Of a DNA stretch of 64,000 nt, positions 60,401 through 64,000 are shown piece after piece. Every line of letters starts with the position of its first letter. Within the stretch, counting starts at the first letter, position 1. This DNA is from Blasia pusilla (Eukaryota > Marchantiophyta > Marchantiopsida > Blasiales), in the NCBI GenBank assembly GCA_050084515.1, contig CM114274.1, forward strand, positions 24,676,001-24,740,000, in the 5' to 3' direction. A program made the position numbers and the translations under genes. The notes beneath the pieces are model-generated. The model worked only from the letters and a program-made list of their open reading frames with translations. It had not been told where the DNA came from and made no database searches.

Positions 60401-60747
60401 AGCAGACAACACTGACGACGTTGGATGTGACTGCAGGGTGCACTATCTTGAGAGTGCGTGACATTTTTCCATCCAGTGTTCTCTTGCTGGAGGGACGCAA
60501 TTGTTTGGTATGGAAGGACCATGTGCATAATTGTGCGCCATGTCACCTTCCTAACATTGATGGTACAGTGGATCCGAGCTTAGCAGTAGTTCCTGCAGGC
60601 TTGCGTTGTATGTTGTGTGGTTCTGCTCATGGTGCGGCCACGATGCTAGTCTGTGATGGTTGTTCGAGAGGTTGGCATATGGCATGTCTAACGCCGCCTC
60701 TTACTAGGGTTCCTCGGGGACGATGGACGTGTCCCAAATGTACATAG
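60401..60747 (+). pseudogene. Pol C-terminus with PHD finger, copy C
   Basis: In the same frame as the integrase. FHQGDYVYLQQ and LEGRNCLVWKDHVHNCAPCHLPNID take the place of the chromodomain-bearing tail of chromoviruses. The PHD finger has the full C4HC3 set: CMLC, CDGC, GWH, MAC and CPKC, ending two codons before the TAG at 60745-60747. PHD fingers commonly bind the H3 N-terminus (K4 state), so a role in choosing the insertion site is likely but inferred. It is the last domain of the polyprotein, next to integrase. Confidence 0.9.
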
Positions 60748-61061
60748 AGGACATACTAGGTAGGTTCGATCCCGACTTTTTTCTCTGACATGGATGACAA
60801 GAAGGCGACTAACGATGGGGCCACATGAGCACCCGGCCTTCTTGCTCTTAGCGTGTGGGAGATGTATGTCATGGTAGGTAGGGATAGATGGCTATCTGGA
60901 GTTAGAGGGACCTAATCACCAGCTAGGGGGGCGATTGGAGATATTTTGATATTTCTTGCCTTGTTGTTTGGATGCCATGAGTTAGCATGGGATCGTGCGT
61001 GTTTGTGTGTGTGTTCGGTGACAGCAATGTATGTTGTGTAGCGATGTGTATGCGCACGACA
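60748..61061 (+). repeat. Conserved 3' non-coding segment, polypurine tract and block X, copy C
   Basis: About 170 bp after the PHD stop are strikingly similar in all three copies (GACAAGAAGGCGACTAACGA and onward), ending in the purine run AGGGGGGCGA at about 60925. Block X then starts TTGGAGATATTTT and ends GCGCACGACA at 61061. The segment contains an AAGAAGGC/GCCTTCTT inverted pair. Likely roles are plus-strand priming and RNA 3' end formation. Confidence 0.75.
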
Positions 61062-61065
61062 AGGG

Positions 61066-62318
61066 TGAAATTCACGTGGTTAATAGAATTTCATATCTGT
61101 GTTTCATCATAGAATCCGTACTCTATTTCCCCTAGCTTCATCTCAAAGCTCTTCCAAGCTTGAGCTTTGCAAGCTCAAGACTTAGTTGGAGTTCCAAAGA
61201 CTCAACCGGTTGCACGTTCCGTAGGCGAGAAGCCTCCAAGTGCTAATCGGGTCGAGTCTTCCCAAGTGCGTAGCATCCACCTAGGAAGCCTCTCCCTTGA
61301 TCCTTGCCCAATCTCCCAAGTTGCTTGCCTAAATCGGAGCACGTTGGTTAGTTCCTCAAGGCGCTCAAACCAAAAACACGACCAAACATGCATTATTGTT
61401 AGTTCCTAGTTCAAGGGCTTGAGTGGGTAGAGAGGGAGATTATCCCCCCTATAGATACTTTTGAGGTTTTTTTGGGGGATCCCCATCTTTCCTATTTTCC
61501 CCCTGGGGCCCTTGATTTTGTCCCCTAGCCCAAACATGGTTTGCAATTCTCATACCAACGTTTGACTAGTTATCCATCAAGATGGCTTGGCATAGGCTTC
61601 TTACAACTTATGCAAGTTTCGGCTCCCCAAACTTATCTTAGAGCTTGGAGCCACATTTCATGATGGCTAGCACCCATCTTGACTCTCCGTTTGGTGTCTT
61701 ATGGTTGTCTTGCCGTCCTATGCATTTTGCGATGAGTCTCATGGCATCTCGCACCTCTTGACTAATGTGTTTTTTGCTTCTTGCCCTTGACTTGGCGCTT
61801 GGCTCGATCCAAGGTCTCAAACCTTGCCTAGCTTGGCTTTGTCCTCATGAGTAGCTATGCTCCTTTCTCACCTAAGGCTAGTCACCAACCACGTGCTCAT
61901 CTTGCCTAGCGTTAGGCCCACGATTGGTTCCACCGTCCTTCTTAGTCTTAAGATTAGCTAGTCTAGGTTGCAACTTTGGTGGGTCACACCAAGGTCTTTC
62001 CTCCTTGGACCTGCAATCATGACTTGCTTCCCAATTCCCTTGCTAGTGTGGGCGCCATATACTTAGACATTCGCGACAATTTGGTGTATTGTATGTGTAA
62101 CAAAGCTAAATTTTTTCCGGGTTTAGTGTTTCGAAAATCGGTGTTAATTTTTGTTTCTCTATTCACTGGACATGGATGGTCTTTTCTACCTTCATTTATC
62201 TCATAATTGTTGGCACACTATATCAGCTTTCAAGGAATAGTAATTGTGTACACTAGATGTATTGTACAGTACATCTAGTGTGTATAGTATAGTAGATGTA
62301 TTGTACACATTACATGTT
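61066..62318. other. Spacer without recognised gene
   Basis: No frame of note. From about 62220 the sequence consists of short palindromic words built from GTACACTAGATGTAC and its inverse. Confidence 0.5.
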
Positions 62319-62792
62319 ATTATATGAGGTTACTATATGTAGGTAAGAAACAAAAAATTCTACCTCGATTACATCATTCAATACACAAGTTTCTGCTCTA
62401 ATTCACTCTTACAAGAACATTACATGATCATCCAAATACTAGTTGGTTACTAATGTTACATTAGTAGGCTACTAGTATCAACTTTCAAGGAATAGTAATT
62501 TTGTACACTCGATGTACATATACATCTAGTGTACATCAAGGAATAGTAATTGTGTACACTAGATGTGTACATCTAGTGTACTAAACTCTCAAATTTGCAA
62601 GTTGAATGCCTTTTCGATGAAACTAAGCTAAGGTGTAGATGAATGCATGTGGATACTAAGTTGTAGTTGTAAGAGGAAATTAAAGAGGACGTTGTGACCA
62701 GCCTACTTAGTAAAAGTGGATATTATGTATTGAATGATGCAATTGGGGTAGAATTTTTTGTTTCTTACCTACATATAATAACCTCCTATAAG
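62319..62792. repeat. Fold-back / MITE-like element with about 70-bp inverted arms
   Basis: The left arm (62319-62387) and right arm (62724-62792) are inverted copies with few mismatches, centred on ATGTAGGTAAGAAACAAAAA and its complement. Between them lie several GTACACTAGATGTAC-type palindromes and a second inverted pair near 62460 and 62700. It has no coding capacity. The ends resemble a small non-autonomous DNA element; no target duplication was identified. Confidence 0.65.
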
Positions 62793-64000
62793 AATGAGTC
62801 AAATTGGTGTACAATCTATATCAGATTGTGAATCTTTTTGAGCCAACTCATTGAGTATGCTCAGGATTTGTATCATGTCCTATTTCCACGTTGAATATTA
62901 TCGCTGTTGAAAATTAAAATCATTGGATGTGACCCTTTCTAGACCAAACACGAAATTATATCCATGGAAGCACATAGGAAGTCCTAGATACCTTTAGTAC
63001 ATGTGATATAACGTGAGACCATCGGACTTTGGTTACAAATACCTACTTTATACAAGAAAAAAAATGCATCTAAGGGTGATATCCAAGCCCTAAAGCAAAA
63101 GCTCACAAATCATAAATATGTGGTATGTTATTTCTACTTCTTCGGGTTTAGTTTTTTCAAACGACACAACAAGTTGGAAGCCTATGGATGATTCAACAAT
63201 TATGGAATAGGATAGTAGCGTCTTGCAAATCAAGAATTCCTAAACCTGGTAGGGCATGTACAATTGGAAGGACTTGAGCTCAAGTCTTGCTAAAACTAGC
63301 AATAGCATCTCAAGGATTTATGAATTATCGTTGATTCTGAAGAGCATTATCAAAGACAATACAAGTGTTTGCATCCGAGAGCAATAGGATTATGTACAAT
63401 AAAGTACGGAACTAAACGATCTAGCCCTGAACTAGTAGAGAACGACCCAAGGAAGAGAGTATTATGGATGAAGAAACGAACAGATCTCTTCGTCGCCCAA
63501 AACAATAGGTATGGTGAATAGAGGGGTGAGGGAAGAAAATATTTAACATACACATGTAAAGGACTTGTATTGTCTTTGGCTATCACTTGTTTTTTCATCT
63601 AGGCTATCATGAAAAAAAAATCATGAGTACATGTTGGCGTAATTATGTGATTATCTTACTGTCAGATAACCTGATAAATCCTTAGCTCTCATGCATTGAG
63701 AATGGAAATCTACTGCTACGGAAAGGATGGAGACTATATTCGGTTGTGTGGATACATTCTTTCAAGGGGAGAATTTTTTATTATTTATTTATGTTTTGGG
63801 TAACCTTTGTGCATGTGGAGTGGGTAAATTACGAAATGACAAGTCTAACTGAAAAGACAGATAACTGACTAATTTTGCCATTTTCAACATCAAAATAGAC
63901 GGAGAACTACGACATAATCATTCAAACTCCATCAAGTGGCACTTGAAAATTAGAAAACCCCAGAAGACATAGGGCCCGGGGTTCCTCGTTCGTTTTCTAC
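62793..64000. other. AT-rich spacer to the window end
   Basis: No coding frame, repeat or RNA gene recognised; only short frames. Confidence 0.5.

Larger units (their letters stand above)
53092..61061 (+). mobile_element. Ty3/gypsy-MTase-PHD element, copy C (7,970 bp, best preserved)
   Basis: Bounded by TGTCACGTCC and GCGCACGACA, with a perfect 4-bp duplication AGGG (53088-53091 and 61062-61065), so both ends are visible. Order: block Y (53092 to about 53320), gag with two zinc knuckles and RGG-rich linker, protease, C5 methyltransferase, RT, RNase H, integrase, PHD finger, conserved 3' non-coding segment, polypurine tract and block X. No second Y before X and no X after the first Y were found by eye, so I see no ordinary pair of LTRs. 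About eight stops or indels break the polyprotein and two integrase catalytic residues are changed, so it is recent but not autonomous. Confidence 0.9.

Noticed and set aside
60764-60777. GGTTCGATCCCGAC, like a tRNA T-loop
   Set aside because: No acceptor, D or anticodon arm can be folded around it, and copies A and B differ at this place.
1-64000. CRISPR array, bacterial operon or phage content
   Set aside because: No regularly spaced repeats, no ribosome-binding patterns and plant-type introns; the window is eukaryotic.

Overview
The window looks like a transposon-rich stretch of nuclear DNA from a land plant, most likely a non-seed plant (bryophyte or lycophyte). Two intact chalcone-synthase-type genes carry the plant-typical single intron that splits a cysteine codon. 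The rest is nested Ty3/gypsy LTR elements, an R2-like endonuclease-type non-LTR element and AT-rich spacer. I recognise no bacterial, organellar, tRNA or rRNA gene. The species is inference; only the land-plant placement is well supported.

Layout: 1-6571, 3' part of degenerate copy A of an unusual Ty3/gypsy element, with a 1.03 kb solo LTR nested in it and a short terminal derivative behind it. 6572-15219, a second, unrelated and decayed Ty3/gypsy element with an extra coiled-coil ORF after pol and a long, internally duplicated 3' LTR. 15220-18240, spacer with a near-perfect 34-bp-stem hairpin. About 18240-22430, a non-LTR retrotransposon (zinc finger, reverse transcriptase, restriction-like endonuclease) with frameshifts. 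About 24005-25140, the 3' part of a second one. 25897-27452 (minus), chalcone synthase gene 1. 30788-41659, composite locus holding copy B of the unusual element and two more solo LTRs, all inside a 4-bp target duplication. 45950-47252 (plus), chalcone synthase gene 2. 47253-53087, spacer with short tandem repeats. 53092-61061, copy C, the best-preserved copy. 61062-64000, AT-rich spacer with a fold-back element.

The main discovery is the repeated Ty3/gypsy family (A, B, C). Its polyprotein order is gag (two zinc knuckles, RGG-rich linker), aspartic protease, a C5 cytosine DNA methyltransferase domain (DNMT3/DRM-like), reverse transcriptase, RNase H, DDE integrase and a C-terminal PHD finger. 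A chromatin writer and a probable chromatin reader thus sit in one mobile polyprotein. The ends are also odd: a 5' block (Y) and a 3' block (X) bound the element, rather than a visible pair of identical LTRs, and insertions sharing these termini make 4-bp target duplications. Many of the stops that kill the copies are CAG to TAG, as expected from deamination of methylated CHG sites.

The two chalcone synthase genes are divergently oriented, about 93% identical and keep every catalytic residue. They are the only genes here that look functional, and the copy B retroelement block lies between them.
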